A DNA stretch of 64,000 bases from NCBI GenBank assembly GCA_024291935.2, contig CM044320.1, positions 31,278,001 to 31,342,000 of the forward strand. The letters run 5' to 3'. The notes under the pieces were generated by a model. That model made no database searches and was not told where the DNA came from. It worked only from the letters and a program-made list of their open reading frames with translations. This document shows positions 1-11,399 of this stretch, piece by piece. Both the position numbers and the translations under genes were made by a program. The stretch is from Okapia johnstoni (taxonomy: Eukaryota > Chordata > Mammalia > Artiodactyla > Giraffidae). Each line of letters opens with the position of its first letter. Position 1 is the stretch's first letter.

Positions 1-1436
1 ACCATAGTACTTCAGTACAACAGAGTGCTTCATGTGAAATGGATGTTTCCTCACACAGAATAAAATGTTTATGTAAGAGTCAAGATTTAATAAACTCAAT
101 CATTATTACGCTTCACTGAGAACATTCTTAAGCAAAGCTGACATTCTTTTTATACTGTAATGCACGGCAATAAACAATATAATGACTAACAGAGGCTGGG
201 TGGCAAAGCGTTATCTGGTACAAATGTCAACACAATGAGAAAGAAAAACAATACCTTGGTATTACTGTGAAGAGTTTTACCCTAGGCAATCTCTTCAAAT
301 GGCAGCCTAGGGGGTCTATGGACCACACTTCGAGAACTGCCAACTTAAAGAAACATGTAAACAAGTACACCAGCACACTATGTATAAGAATGTTCACAGA
401 AGGAAACTAAACAAGTGCCAAGTCAACAACAGTTGACTTATGTCAACTTACTCAATAATATGTCTGAACATATTCACATAATGGAACACTACTGCTACAA
501 GGAACATATGATGTGGTACCTACCACCCTGGGACTCGGATAACACAGGTCTCTGTCCTGAGTTTCACACTTTCGAGGGCCTCTCATCTTTATCTTCCCCC
601 AGTTGTGACCTCCTTGGAGCAAGTAGTTGACTGGACCCTTTTCTAGACAGACTCTAAATACTCAGTTCTAAGGATTCCCTGAATTCCCTGCCCAAATGGC
701 CCTGATCCTATTTTCAGGGTCTGAATGGGCCTCCATAGGTTCATCCTCTTAAGAACAGACAGGATCACTAGCGTGCTTGCATCTAAGTCCAAGGGATGGC
801 CAAGGGTCATCTGTTTGCAGGTGTGGTGGGCATCTATCATGCACAAAAGGCCCCTTGTGGTACAGGATGAGCCAGGATTGAAAGAGACAGACAGGGTGGA
901 CTATGGGATGTCTCTATTTTTACTTTTGTCCAAGATCCCACAGATGTTAGGATTGGTCCTGGATGGATAGATCTCACATAATATTGAGCTCAAATAATAG
1001 ATACGTGTGCACATGAAAACACACACAAAATATATGTTTATATAACTCCATTTACACAAAGTTCAAAAAGAGGCAAAACTGTAGTGTTAGAGGTACACAT
1101 AATCCAAAGTGAAAAGCAAAGAAAAATCATCATTAAAGTGAGAACAACAAGTGCCAGAAAATATAGGGTTTATGACATAGAAGGGGCACAAATAAGGCTT
1201 CTGGGATACTCAAGCTGTCCATTTCTTTACCTGGATGGTAGCTATTTGGGCACTCCTTTATAAGTATTCATTAAATAGTATGTCGTCCACTTTTTCAAAT
1301 TATGCTTTATCTCACTAAATATTTATCTCAACCTGAAAATGAAGTACATGTTGTACAATTTCATTTTCTTTCATCCAGGTTCCCTACTCACACTTCCATT
1401 TCTCTCCTTCACTATGTGAAAATGTCATTATTTATG
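1..1436. other. BCAT1 intron 3 (partial), mostly old or unique sequence
   Basis: No exon was found; the human LFEGLKAF-coding exon is not here. Stretches near 370-510 and 1030-1110 resemble decayed L1 3' sequence (a CCATTTACACAAAGTTCAAA-type motif). The bases around 310-345 resemble one end of a MER5-type DNA transposon. Confidence 0.5.
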
Positions 1437-1672
1437 GTCGGGAGGATCCACTGGAGAAGATAGGCTACCCACTCCAGTTTTCTTGGGCTTCCCTTGTGGC
1501 TCAGCTGGCAAAGAATCCACCTGCAATGCGGGAGACCTGGGTTCGATCCCTGGGTTGGGAAGATCCCCTGGAGAAGGGAAAGTGTACCCACTCCAGTATT
1601 CTGGCCTGGAAAATTCCATGGACTGTGTATAGTCCATGGAGTTGCAAAGAGTCAGACATGACTGAGCAACCT
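1437..1672 (+). repeat. Bov-tA SINE preceded by a truncated SINE copy
   Basis: A truncated unit (1437-1484, GGATCCACTGGAGAAGATAG...) is followed by a full tRNA-type head GGGCTTCCCTTGTGGCTCAG at 1485 with box B-like GGTTCGATCCC. The body has an internal deletion before AGTCCATGGAGTTGC. Confidence 0.9.
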
Positions 1673-2127
1673 TCACTTTCACTTTTTTATCAAAAAATAT
1701 GTTTGAAATCAACAAAACCACATGTAGTTTTAGCTCTAAAAACAAAATCAGTGGGGCTGATGAGTGGAGGAGAAAGATGTCCGAGGAGACTATGTGCATG
1801 TTGATTTGTGGGTCAAAATAATATGATTCTAGACAGGATTTGAACCCAGGATGTTTAACTCCAGACTCTGAATGATTAACTACATTTTTCTCACTTAAAA
1901 CAATTAGATGAGCTGACCCATATAAAGTACCCAATACAGGGCATATTGCAGGATTTCAATAAACAAATGTAGTTATTTTATCAATATCATCATGAATATT
2001 TACTATTTCCATCTTTCAGTCCCTTAAATAACAGGCCATTGCTTGATTCTTGAATCCCAATATTCTAGGAAAGATATCCAATAAATTAAAATTGAGTGAC
2101 AGCAGTCTGAAACGATTCTCTGTACAA

Positions 2128-2242
2128 AGGATTTCCAAGACAAGAATACTGGAGTGGTTTGCCATTTCCTTCTCCAGGATTGAACCTGGGTCTCCTGTAT
2201 TGCAGGCAGATTCTTTACCACTGAGCCACCAGGGAAGCCACA
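2128..2242 (-). repeat. Bov-tA SINE, truncated at the BovA end
   Basis: Reads AAGAATACTGGAGTGGTTTG through CTGAGCCACCAGGGAAGCC, the reverse complement of the tRNA-derived half. Confidence 0.9.
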
Positions 2243-2244
2243 CA

Positions 2245-2875
2245 GGGAACAGGAAGTATATTGTATACTTGGTTAAGTGTGTATCTTAAGAAGGACCACA
2301 GAAAGCATCTTCTATTTAATATTTTATGCTTATAATTATTCCATTCATGCTTGAAGGCTGACATTTAATTAAATGTCCCTTAACATGCATAACAAGTTAT
2401 TGCTGTCATAAAACCATGCAGTTAGCATTAAAATATAAATATAATACTGTACCTAATGATCCATTCTCAATCATTAGAAAATCTAAGAGCAGTGACTTAG
2501 TGAGATATTAACCGTACAGGCTTTTTGATTGCTAATTTTCTTGCCAACTGTCCTTCCCATTTGCTCCAAATAATTTTTTGATAATATTATAAGCCAATGT
2601 TACAAGTTTCATGTGCAAAACATTATATTTCTATTCTCTACACCTTAGAGTGTGCTGACCACCTACATGATTTTTCAATTGACATTTTAAAAATTCAAGA
2701 TCATCTGAAACATTAGTTAAGACTCACCTTCAATCCAACTGTTTATAGACACTTATGATTGCCTCTAGTTAATATGGTAAAGACCAAGCTGCCCTAGAGC
2801 TCTTTGAGTAGGGGAAGCTATTAGTAACCACAGTGAAGACCAATATGTCACCATCATTAATTTCCAAGTACTTAC
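2245..2875. other. Intronic sequence, nothing recognised
   Basis: AT-rich, no repeat or exon signal recognised up to the exon 3 donor. Confidence 0.5.
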
Positions 2876-3076
2876 TTCCACAGCATAGTGGAAAGCCGAT
2901 GAACCCGGATGCAGTGAGAGGTTTTGAAGAGGTTTGATGCGTGGTTTCTCCCATCCAAGCTCCAAGGACCACTCCACTGTTAACATGTGATCCGTAAAAA
3001 CCGTTCCAAAAACTAGAGTACTGGGGTCTGGTTTTTCCTTTAAAATGGTGGCTCGTGTGATTATTAGATCTTCAGC
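2876..3076 (-). CDS. BCAT1: BCAT1 exon 3 (67 codons), branched-chain aminotransferase 1, cytosolic
   Basis: On the minus strand this is an open 201-base block between a CCCCCAG acceptor (AG at 3078-3077) and a GTAAGT donor (starting at 2875). It encodes 67 residues including [38 protein letters not shown] and a final FHYAVE, closely matching residues about 27-93 of human BCAT1 (recalled family knowledge). BCAT1 is a PLP-dependent fold-type IV enzyme that moves the amino group of leucine, isoleucine or valine to 2-oxoglutarate in the cytosol. This exon forms the N-terminal small domain. The Tyr of FHYAVE probably corresponds to the active-site Tyr that the mitochondrial paralogue contributes across the dimer. 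The PLP lysine lies in later exons. The phase is clean: exon 2 ends on AAG and this exon begins GCT, giving FK-AED (human FK-AKD). The next coding segment (LFEGLKAF in human) is absent from 1-2875, so the gene continues past the left edge. Confidence 0.95.
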
Positions 3077-3296
3077 CTGGGGGAAAAAGTCAGCACCATT
3101 AAAGAAAAGTAACTGAACATCCACTAGGAAGAGGAGGCAGAGAGTAACAAGACAGAATTTAAGTCACTGGCCATTAAAAAGTGGAATCATTTGACGTTTA
3201 AATGTTGGCAACTAACTCAGAAACTTAACAACACTGGGTGAGCCAAGCAAAACCATGCCTCCATTCACAATCTGTTGTTTAAAATCTCTGCAGTGC

Positions 3297-3365
3297 AGGG
3301 AATTCCCTGGCAGTCCAGAGGTTAGGTTGGGAGCTAAGATCCCAGATGTTGCAATTCAGGAAACA
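3297..3365 (+). repeat. CHR-type tRNA-Glu SINE fragment
   Basis: AGGGAATTCCCTGGCAGTCC followed by AGAGGTTAGG and GGGAGCTAAGATCCCAGAT is the typical head of this cetartiodactyl SINE group, with an internal deletion. Confidence 0.75.
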
Positions 3366-3883
3366 GTGAACAAAGGACCCCTTATTCAAAGAAAGATAAA
3401 TAAGAGTAATAGGAAACAACTTCACACAGCCCCATTGCACCACACACATAAGCATCCGGATCACAGACAATAGCATCACTAACTTTACAATAACTGTAGA
3501 ACGGCGGACACAAACCACAGGGGAAGGAGCACTCTGACTACTTAAACACAAAACGAACCAAGGACAAGTTAAGGCTGCGATCAGGCTGTTAGGAAGGTCA
3601 GACTTCATTTCTTTCAATACATAAAGTAGTCATCTCCCCACCCCCACAAAGCAAATACAGAACTTCAGAACTTCACTTTGTCTCATCACCTCTTATTATT
3701 TTTCGAATGACCTAGTTACATCTGGTTAATTCACTGCTTTACAGCCACCTTTGTGGTTTGATATATTATGAATAATAATCAGTTAATTTTAGAGTAATAT
3801 TTAGGTCCAAAATGTTCTTTATTTTAAAACAATCAGAAAGCTTCCATTACAATGAAGCATAAAGCATAAAGGACAACATGTGT

Positions 3884-4177
3884 GCGTACTAAATCACTTC
3901 AGTGAGTCCGACTCTTTGCGACCCTACGGACTGTAGCCTGCCAGGCAGTCTCATTCACTTCCACAGCTTCAGTTATCACCTGTGGCGGTGGTGGTTTGGT
4001 CGCTAAGTTGTGTCTGACTCTTGAAACTCCATGGACTATAGCCTGCCGGGCTCCTCTGTCTGTGGGATTCTCCAGCAAGAATACTGGAGTGGGTTGCCAT
4101 GCCCTCCTCCAGGGGATGTTCCCGACCCAGGGATCGAACCCGTGTCTCCTGTATAGCAGGCAGATTCTTTACCACTC
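3884..4177 (-). repeat. Dimeric Bov SINE (BovA unit plus Bov-tA) with target duplication
   Basis: Two antisense units (3884-3950 and 3993-4177) sit between direct repeats CAACATGTGT at 3874-3883 and 4178-4187, so both units arrived as one insertion. Confidence 0.9.
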
Positions 4178-4187
4178 CAACATGTGT

Positions 4188-5117
4188 ACACCTATGGCTA
4201 ATTCATGTTGATGTATGGCAGAAATCAAACCAATATGTAAACCAAAGAAATTAAAACAAAAAAGAAGTTTGCCAGTCCATCGAGACTGTTCAGATGAGAA
4301 CTCTAACTAGAGTACTTGCAGTTAAACGTCCAGGCCCAGCATAGTGCCTGGCACACACAACAGTAAAGGTTTTCTTAGATGCTGAAAATAACATTTGGTT
4401 GATTTCAGCTGCACTCCATAATGAATGACAGACTCACTCCCAGAAGACAGCCAGGATTTAAAGTGAGTGAAATCCTAACATACACTTTTTATTACATGAA
4501 TGGTTTCACAGTATTCTTGTACAATGAAGCACTTGTGCTTTTGCTTTGGTTAGCTTTTTTTTTAGTGGCTAGGGGGATCCTGAGCTAAGAAAAATCTGGA
4601 ACTATAGCAATACAAGAAGACAAACTCAATGCAAATTTTTACCTATTAACACCATTAACAAAAGTTTCTTAATAACAGGGTAGAGTAGTAAGATACACAG
4701 CAAAAACAGAAAGATGAAAGTAGATGAAAATGGGGTGGAGATACTGTGAGTAGAAGGGGTGAGTTTTTTATCCATGAATTCAGGATACATCTTAAATACT
4801 GCAAAGGCAACAGACATCGGTTTTTTTTTCAAAGACAAAACCAATGATTTGCATGGTTCTTCAAAAGTAAAATGATTAAGGAAAAATTCTAAATTGCGTG
4901 GTTTTAACAAAGCAATTTAATTAAAAAAAAAAAGTAAAACGAAGTTCGACTTTCCATCTGCTATTTCTAATATTAGGTAGTCAATTCTATCATTAGTTAA
5001 TCAACAAGAAGCCAATCACACAGGGTCTTTCTACCTTTGGGGATTTCTAGATTTTCCAGTAACCCTACCTGCCATGAAACCAACAGGCAATGGAATATAT
5101 ACAACTTTATTCCAACA
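4188..5117. other. Intronic sequence, nothing recognised
   Basis: Short A and T runs only (near 4555 and 4920). No exon or clear repeat. Confidence 0.45.
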
Positions 5118-5286
5118 ACCTACAATGCAGGAGACCAAGTTTGATTCGTGGTCAGAATGATCCCCTGGAGAAGGGAATGGCTACCCACTCCAGTATTCTT
5201 GCCTAGAGAATTCCATGAATAGAGGAGTTTGGCAGGCTACAGTCCATCGGGTTGCAAAGATTTGGACAAGACTGGGCAACTAACAC
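5118..5286 (+). repeat. Bov-tA SINE, head truncated
   Basis: Begins TGCAGGAGACCAAGTTTGAT and runs through CACTCCAGTATTCTTGCCTA to GGACAAGACTGGGCAAC. Confidence 0.9.
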
Positions 5287-5780
5287 TACCATTAGTATTT
5301 CAACAACAATCCGCATAGTAACTTTTAAAACCAAGACTATGGCTTTGCTTCACATCAAACTGTAGGGTAATTTCTTTTCCTTTCCTTACTCGTTTCTTCC
5401 TTATCTGCTTTATTATTCTTAGCATTTTGCCTTTTTATTCACTCAGTGAACACTGCACCAGTACAGTGGCTCAGGCACTGCACCAAGCAAGCACAGGAGA
5501 TATCAAGATGCAAGGGTTCAGTCTTCCTTCTCTGCCACACTCGCTGCCAGTCAAGGACAAGTGGGAGCCAGTGGGAGCAAGTGTTGCTCATTCAGTTACC
5601 AAGGTTGTCACCCAAAATCATACCCCTGCCCCTCCGTCAAACAGAAACCAATAGAAACTTATCTAAGTTTCAGAAGGAAGCTACAAAGAGGAAAAAAAGC
5701 AGAACTGGTTAGGACTAACTAGGATCAAGATGGCAGAAGATTTGACTTCCACTAGACCTTGGGCCTCACTGTACACTCAT

Positions 5781-6150
5781 TGTAATACAGTAGCTAAATG
5801 ACACACCCATCAGCACCATGACAGCTGACAACTGCCTTGACAACAGCAGGAAGAGCCACATATAGGAAATGAAAAGAAGAGTTGCATCAGTTCTGGATCC
5901 AAAACATGCTCCTGTTCTCAGATAACTCATGGATATTATAATTCCCACTCTTTCCAGTTTCCTCCCTTATACTTCAATCCTCTTACACATCTGGTGTCTT
6001 TGCCTGACTGGGGTTGAAAACTTGATTTGCGAGAGTTCCCACTTCACCACTGAATAAAGCTTGTGCTGTTCCAGTCTCAGCTTCAGTTTTGTAACTGGCT
6101 GCACAAATTTGACCAGAAAAAGAACCTCCCTGGCAGACACAGGGGTCTTA
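5781..6150 (+). mobile_element. Probable solo or partial retroviral-type LTR
   Basis: Starts near TGTAATACAGTAGCTAAATG. It contains GCGAGAGTTCCCACTTCACC and a polyadenylation signal AATAAA (6053-6058) followed by a U5-like stretch ending near CCTGGCAGACA. No retroviral coding sequence adjoins it. I could not find a target duplication, so the ends are approximate. Confidence 0.6.
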
Positions 6151-6351
6151 GCTCAGAGTAGAACCCTAGCATAGGTCCACTCAAGCAATTCAGTACCAAG
6201 TTAACCTAACAATTTTTGAGCTACTATGTACCTGTATTGTGCCAGGCACAAAGAAACTCAGGGAATGAAGCAAGTCCTCTTCTCTTAGTGAGGGGGAAAA
6301 ACAGTATACAGAATAAGTGGTTTGGGCCAGGGGGATGTGCCAGCCTTGATA

Positions 6352-6482
6352 GGAGGGGGTCTGGGGGAGAATGGATACATGTATATGTATGGCTGAGTCC
6401 TGCTATTCACCTGAAACTATCACAGTATTGTCAATCAGCTATACTCAAACACAAAATGGTTTTGGTATTAAAAAAATTAAAT
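6352..6482 (+). repeat. L1 3' UTR fragment
   Basis: Shows GGATACATGTATATGTATGG, CACCTGAAACTATCACAGTA and an A-rich end, the usual ruminant L1 tail. Confidence 0.8.
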
Positions 6483-6754
6483 TAAAAATAAGATTTTTAA
6501 CATAAAAAAAAGAAGGCAGGCATATTATGATTATAGATAACAAATACCTGGAAAATTCAGAGCTGGAATAATTACTTTGTGGAGTTTTTCTACTGTTTTT
6601 TTAAAATTCCTTCACAAATGGCACTTTTTTTCTCATTATAAATGCAGTATCTGTAACTTGTCAAATATTTGGAAAAGACTAAAGAATTATAAAGAAAAAA
6701 ATAAAATCAACCACAATCACAAAAGCAAGCAAAAAAGAATAAGGGGATAAACAG

Positions 6755-7050
6755 ATGTCAAGAAGTGATCAGTGCTACGAAAAAAATGAAAGTTTAAAGG
6801 GATAGAGCAGGAAAGAGAATGCTTATTTTAGATGGAAGGGCTAGGGAAGGCCTCCCAGATGAGGTGACATTTGAGCAGAGACTTGAATGAAGACAGTAGG
6901 TCATGTAGAGATTTAGGGGCAAAGTATTTCAGGCAGAGGAAACAAGTGCAAAGGCCCTGAGGTGGGAACACACTTGGTAGGTACAGGAAACAGCAAAGAG
7001 TCAGTGTGACAGGGATGCAGGGGAAGTGAACTGACAGGAAAATCTTAGAG
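6755..7050 (-). repeat. L2 LINE 3' fragment (antisense)
   Basis: GAGGTGACATTTGAGCAGAG, TTCAGGCAGAGGAAACAAGT and GCAAAGGCCCTGAGGTGGGA match the reverse complement of the L2 3' end. Confidence 0.75.
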
Positions 7051-7094
7051 GCACTGTGACTGCTAGATTAGGGAAAGCGAGGGGCCAGGAGAAC

Positions 7095-7234
7095 CAATTA
7101 CCCCATTATGTGTGTGTGTGTGTGTATGTGTGTGTGTATGTGCGTGTATGCTAAGTCACACCAGTCAATTACCCCATTATGTGTGTGTGTGTGTGTGTGT
7201 GTATGCTAAGTCACACCAGTCAATTACCCCATTA

Positions 7235-7290
<56 letters not shown>

Positions 7291-7305
7291 CTAAGTCACA
7301 CCAGT
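7095..7305. repeat. Three-unit tandem duplication of a TG microsatellite junction
   Basis: Units start at 7095, 7166 and 7221. Each begins CAATTACCCCATTATG, continues with a TG run of different length, and ends GTATGCTAAGTCACACCAGT. The TG run is the expanded tail of the antisense SINE that follows. Confidence 0.9.
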
Positions 7306-7499
7306 CATGTCCGACTCTTAGTGACCCTATGGACTGTAGCCCGTCAGGCTCCTCTGTACGTGGGATTCTCCAGACAAGGATACTGGAGTGAGTTGTCATG
7401 CCCTCCTCCAGGGGATCTTTCTAAAAGATTGAACCCATGTCTCTAGAGTCTCCTGCATTGGCGGGCAGGTTCTTTACCACTAGCACATCTGGGAAGCCC
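7289..7499 (-). repeat. Bov-tA SINE with expanded TG tail
   Basis: Antisense copy from GCTAAGTCACACCAGTCATG to CATCTGGGAAGCCC. ACCCCATT occurs downstream at 7500-7507 and upstream in each of the three tandem units (for example 7100-7107), consistent with a target duplication. Confidence 0.9.
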
Positions 7500-7689
7500 A
7501 CCCCATTGTATACTGATTGACATTTCAGTTCTCCATGTACTCTGCCTCTATGCAACCAAGATTGTACCCCACCTTTCTTATTTCCCCAGGACCTTTACCA
7601 CAGACATTGCTGGTAGTTGAGGTAACCCAAGTTTATCTCTCCATTCCTGGTAATTTGAAGGAGCCATTAAGGCATGGCTACCACATTTT

Positions 7690-8100
7690 AATTCAGAGAT
7701 TCTCAATTTTGAAAAAACATTGGACTCAATTGTGGAAGTTTTTAAAAACACAAAGCTGGACACCATTCTAGAATCCCAGAGGGATGGAACAGGACTGTGC
7801 TTGTTTGTTTAAGTTATCCAAACGGATTCTAACTGCAGTCAGGGCTGAGAAACATACCATACCATTTCTCTTGAAAATTTCATCAACTTAAACAGCAATT
7901 CCCAGCATCAGCTACTGAGCTGATTTACCTGGGAGGATTTTTTTTTTTTTTTTTTTTAGAAAAATATCAATGCCCATGCCCAACCCTAAGATCAGTGAAA
8001 AAGAGACTCAAGAGTGGGGCTCCACATCAGCTTCAGTTTAAACTCTTCAGTTTGAAACTCTCCAAGAGAGGCTAGTGCACGGGAAGGGCTGAGAACCAGC
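7690..8100. repeat. Possible MER5-like DNA transposon remnants with a T run
   Basis: CAGAGATTCTCAATTTTGA and TTTTTAAAAACACAAAGCTG, with a second similar stretch after 7880, resemble short hAT-Charlie (MER5) elements. A T run lies around 7939-7958. Confidence 0.4.
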
Positions 8101-8404
8101 AACAGAGATTCAGATCTCACGGACCTGTGAATTCTTACTGAGAGCCAAGTGCTCTCTCACAATCATATGAACTCGGTTATCTCATAGTGAATACGTCCAA
8201 AATGGAACACATAATATTTCCTTCAAAATTGGGTACCTATGTCTAATATTCATATTGGTTTCTACTTCCTGACTTCTCAATCCTTAATTTATTTAAAAAA
8301 ATTCTACTAAAAGAAGGAAAGAAAAATGAAAAGTAAAAATCTCTAACCTTTACCTGGCAATCACATTTACACTTTCCAGAGATGACTTCTGCTAGCAAAT
8401 TCAC

Positions 8405-8621
8405 TGTGTGCGTGCTAAGTCGCTTCAGTCATGTCCGACTCTTTGCAGCCCCATGGACCGTAGCCCACCAGGCTTCTCTGTCCATGGAATTCTCCAGGCA
8501 AGAATCCTGGAGTGGTTTGTCATCCCCTCCTCCAGGAGATCTTTCCAACCCAGGTACTGAACCCCCATCTCCTGCATTGGCAGGCGTATTTTTTACCACT
8601 AGTGTCACCTGGGAAGCCCAA
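8405..8621 (-). repeat. Bov-tA SINE
   Basis: Near-complete antisense copy from GTGTGCGTGCTAAGTCGCTT to GTCACCTGGGAAGCCC. Confidence 0.92.
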
Positions 8622-8865
8622 GGATCTAATCAAAGTCCAAAGAAAGGGGAGGAAAAGGACAATATCAGACAAATCTGTACCCTTTGATCACAAAAGCAAA
8701 ATTTTCTCAGAAATTCCCTTATGCCTTATTGGTTAGAAATGTATCACACTGATACCTTTAGCTGCAGGGGAAGTTGAAACACAGGTTTATCATTCAGGGT
8801 TGGTCAGAGAACTGCAAACAAAACCAGAGTCCTGTTAATAAGGGATATGTCTGGAGCTGTATATG

Positions 8866-9083
8866 AGGCCTCCCAGGTGGCTCAGTGGAATCCATTGCCA
8901 AGGCAGGAGACACAGAGATGCATGAGACACAGGTTCGATCCCTGGCTCAGAAAGATACCCTGGTGGAGGGCATGGCAACCCACTCCAGTATTGTTGCCTA
9001 GAGTATCCCATGGACAGAGGAGCCTGGCAGGCTATAGTCCGCGGGGTTGCAAAAGAGTCAGAAACAACTTAGCAACTGAGCAC
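8866..9083 (+). repeat. Bov-tA SINE
   Basis: GAGGCCTCCCAGGTGGCTCA head, GGTTCGATCCCTGGC box B region, and end AACAACTTAGCAACTGAGCA. Confidence 0.92.
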
Positions 9084-10352
9084 GTCTAGGGCTGTCTTGG
9101 TGTACACATTAGCCAGTGCCTCAGCCCTTAGGAATTCTTGTTTATATGCCTTTGTCTAACATGCGAACAGATAGAAGGACTAAAACTCGACTACAGATGC
9201 CTTCCCACTCTCACCTCTTTTTTTCCATTATTTCTTCCGCATGTAAAATTGAACATAAGGCACCTTCAGTTCATCTCAACTCTCTCCCTTCTTCCTCCAG
9301 CAGTAAGTGTGGAAACTACCCAATCCAGTAGTCTGGGGTGTCCTCAGCTTTCCAACCACCAATCACTTGCCTTACCCATTTCTCGTGCAACCCTTCGTTA
9401 TAGACAGCTCACTCTCCCAAGTGCTTGGTTTCCTCTATAAAGTCCCTTGGGTTGATTTAAACAGTTGGGAAAGAGAGTCATTTCTCTTGATCATGTTGGC
9501 CTCTCATTTAGCACAGGATCATATCAAATATGTTTGACTAATTCTGTTCTAAACCTCACTAAACCTGGATTGATCTTCATGGTTTTGGATATCTCAACAT
9601 AATACACTGCTATAGTAAAAACAAAACTGAAAACAAAAACCTGTACTTACTATAAATCATAAAAGACCTTTTCGTTTTCATGATTTTAAACCCTTATAGA
9701 GTCAACTTGAATAGTAATCTGGGCCTAGTATATACTTTTCTGAATCCTCTCTTGAAAATACTTCTAAGACCACCCACAATGGGTGGGACTCACTCTTAAT
9801 GGCAAAGCCTTGTTTATGTTTTTAAGTTCAACTAGTGCTACTGTAATAATTTGTTAATACTAGTTAAGTTGCTAGAAATCAAAAATAAATGATTATATTG
9901 CTAGGTATTAGTTTCCTTTCAGTAAACTACTACATCTTCTTGTAAGACATGTAATTTGTTAATGAAGTGAATTGCAACCCTCTAACATTCTGATTTGTAC
10001 ATGAGGATTGCTCCTACATGCAGCTTTGTAAAATAGCACACTAATAGGTGCCTTCAGAATTTCATCAAGAACTCCAATTTTCCTTTATTGACAAAAATTC
10101 CTGCAATTCTGGAAACTAAAAATAACAGCTGTTAACCTGAATGCAAAAAGAAATTACCTAAGAAAACTAAATCTAAACAATAAGGTGATACAGTTGAATG
10201 AAATTCAAAAGTAAGTAAGCAATATGCAGGTGTGTGACTGGTTTGAATAGATGTGAAGTACAGTTCAAAGAGGAAAAGAGCACTCATGTAAAAGAAACAA
10301 ATTTTATGCACAATTTTTATCAGGGTTCTTTAGAAGCCATCTTTTTCCTATA
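9084..10352. other. Intron 2 sequence, nothing recognised
   Basis: Mostly AT-rich unique sequence. No exon with splice sites or recognisable repeat was seen. Confidence 0.45.
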
Positions 10353-10356
10353 GTTC

Positions 10357-10842
10357 TGTTAGAGGAAGCACACTGACTGAAACCGCCCACCCTGGCCAGG
10401 CACCATAGTAGCCATTTGTACGAGTTCTTTTCCAACAGGAGGTCCTGGGTAAGGAACAGGGAACTAATAAGCCTCCACCAACCAGAAGAGTTCGAGAAAG
10501 GTCAAAAGAAGACACCACCTGTCCGACCACCTCCCAGAATCCTTCTCTCTGGCATCCATCTTGGCTGAACCAGCCGTGAACCACCAGGAAGGACTCTGAG
10601 TCAGAATGATTGGCTAAGGACAACCCGGAAAATAATCCTATCACCATAAAACCTGAGACTGCAAGCCATGTGGCAGAGCTGTTCTCCTGGGTTCCCTTAC
10701 CCTGCTGCTCTCCGCCCGGGTGCCCTTTCCCAATAAAATCTCTTGCTTTGTCAGCACAAAGTGTCTCCTCGGACAATTCATTTCCAAGTGTTAGACAAGA
10801 GCCCAGTTTCGGGCCCTGGAAGGGGTCCTCCTTCCTGCAACA
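10357..10842 (+). mobile_element. ERV1-type solo LTR (486 bp) with 4-bp target duplication
   Basis: Begins TGTTAGAGGAAGCACACTGA and ends TCCTTCCTGCAACA (TG...CA), flanked by GTTC at 10353-10356 and 10843-10846. AATAAA lies at 10732-10737. The 4-bp duplication suits class I (gammaretrovirus-like) elements. There is no internal coding region. It is antisense to BCAT1, in intron 2. Confidence 0.85.
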
Positions 10843-11261
10843 GTTCCTTTCTAAAGATGGATAAAATAACAATATTTGTAACATGTTATTTTCTCCTTCG
10901 TGATTACTTGGTCTCTTCCTTATGCTCCAATGTTCTCCAATGATTTCAAAGTCAGGATGTCTCATACCATATGCTTGTGGAAAAATGTGGAAGGCCACAA
11001 TGACTGGACTGTGAAGGACATGAAATATGACAAAAATAGGGCATATTAAAAAACAACCATTTCTTGACGCAAAATGTGTGGTTGGGGAACCATTTGCTCT
11101 GAGATGGGGAAGCATGCACCGGGCTAGTGCAACTAGGTTAACAGCCCCTGAGGGCTATTATTAGCTCTGAATTCAAGCAACATCCAATTGCCATCAGTAC
11201 TTCTCTGAGTTAGCACTTAAACTTTCAAAGGCTATCTCTGGATTACAACTGTCAGGACTTT

Positions 11262-11396
11262 ACAGGCAAGAATACTGGAATGTGTTGCCATTTCCTCCTC
11301 CAGGGGATCTTCCCAACCCAGGTATTAAACCTGTGTCTTTTTCGTCTCCTGCATTGGCAGGCAGATTCTTTACCACTGTGCCACCTGGGAAGCCCT
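11262..11396 (-). repeat. Bov-tA SINE, truncated at the BovA end
   Basis: From GGCAAGAATACTGGAATGTG to TGCCACCTGGGAAGCCC. Confidence 0.92.
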
Positions 11397-11399
11397 TAG

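Noticed and set aside
1..2875. BCAT1 exon 4 within the left end of the window
   Set aside because: No minus-strand sequence coding LFEGLKAF-like residues was found. The intron extends beyond position 1.
7112..7294. Cys-Val repeat proteins
   Set aside because: Translations of the TG microsatellite.
10348..11115. 255-codon minus-strand open frame
   Set aside because: It runs antisense through the solo LTR at 10357-10842 and its flank. No protein family resemblance or splice context.
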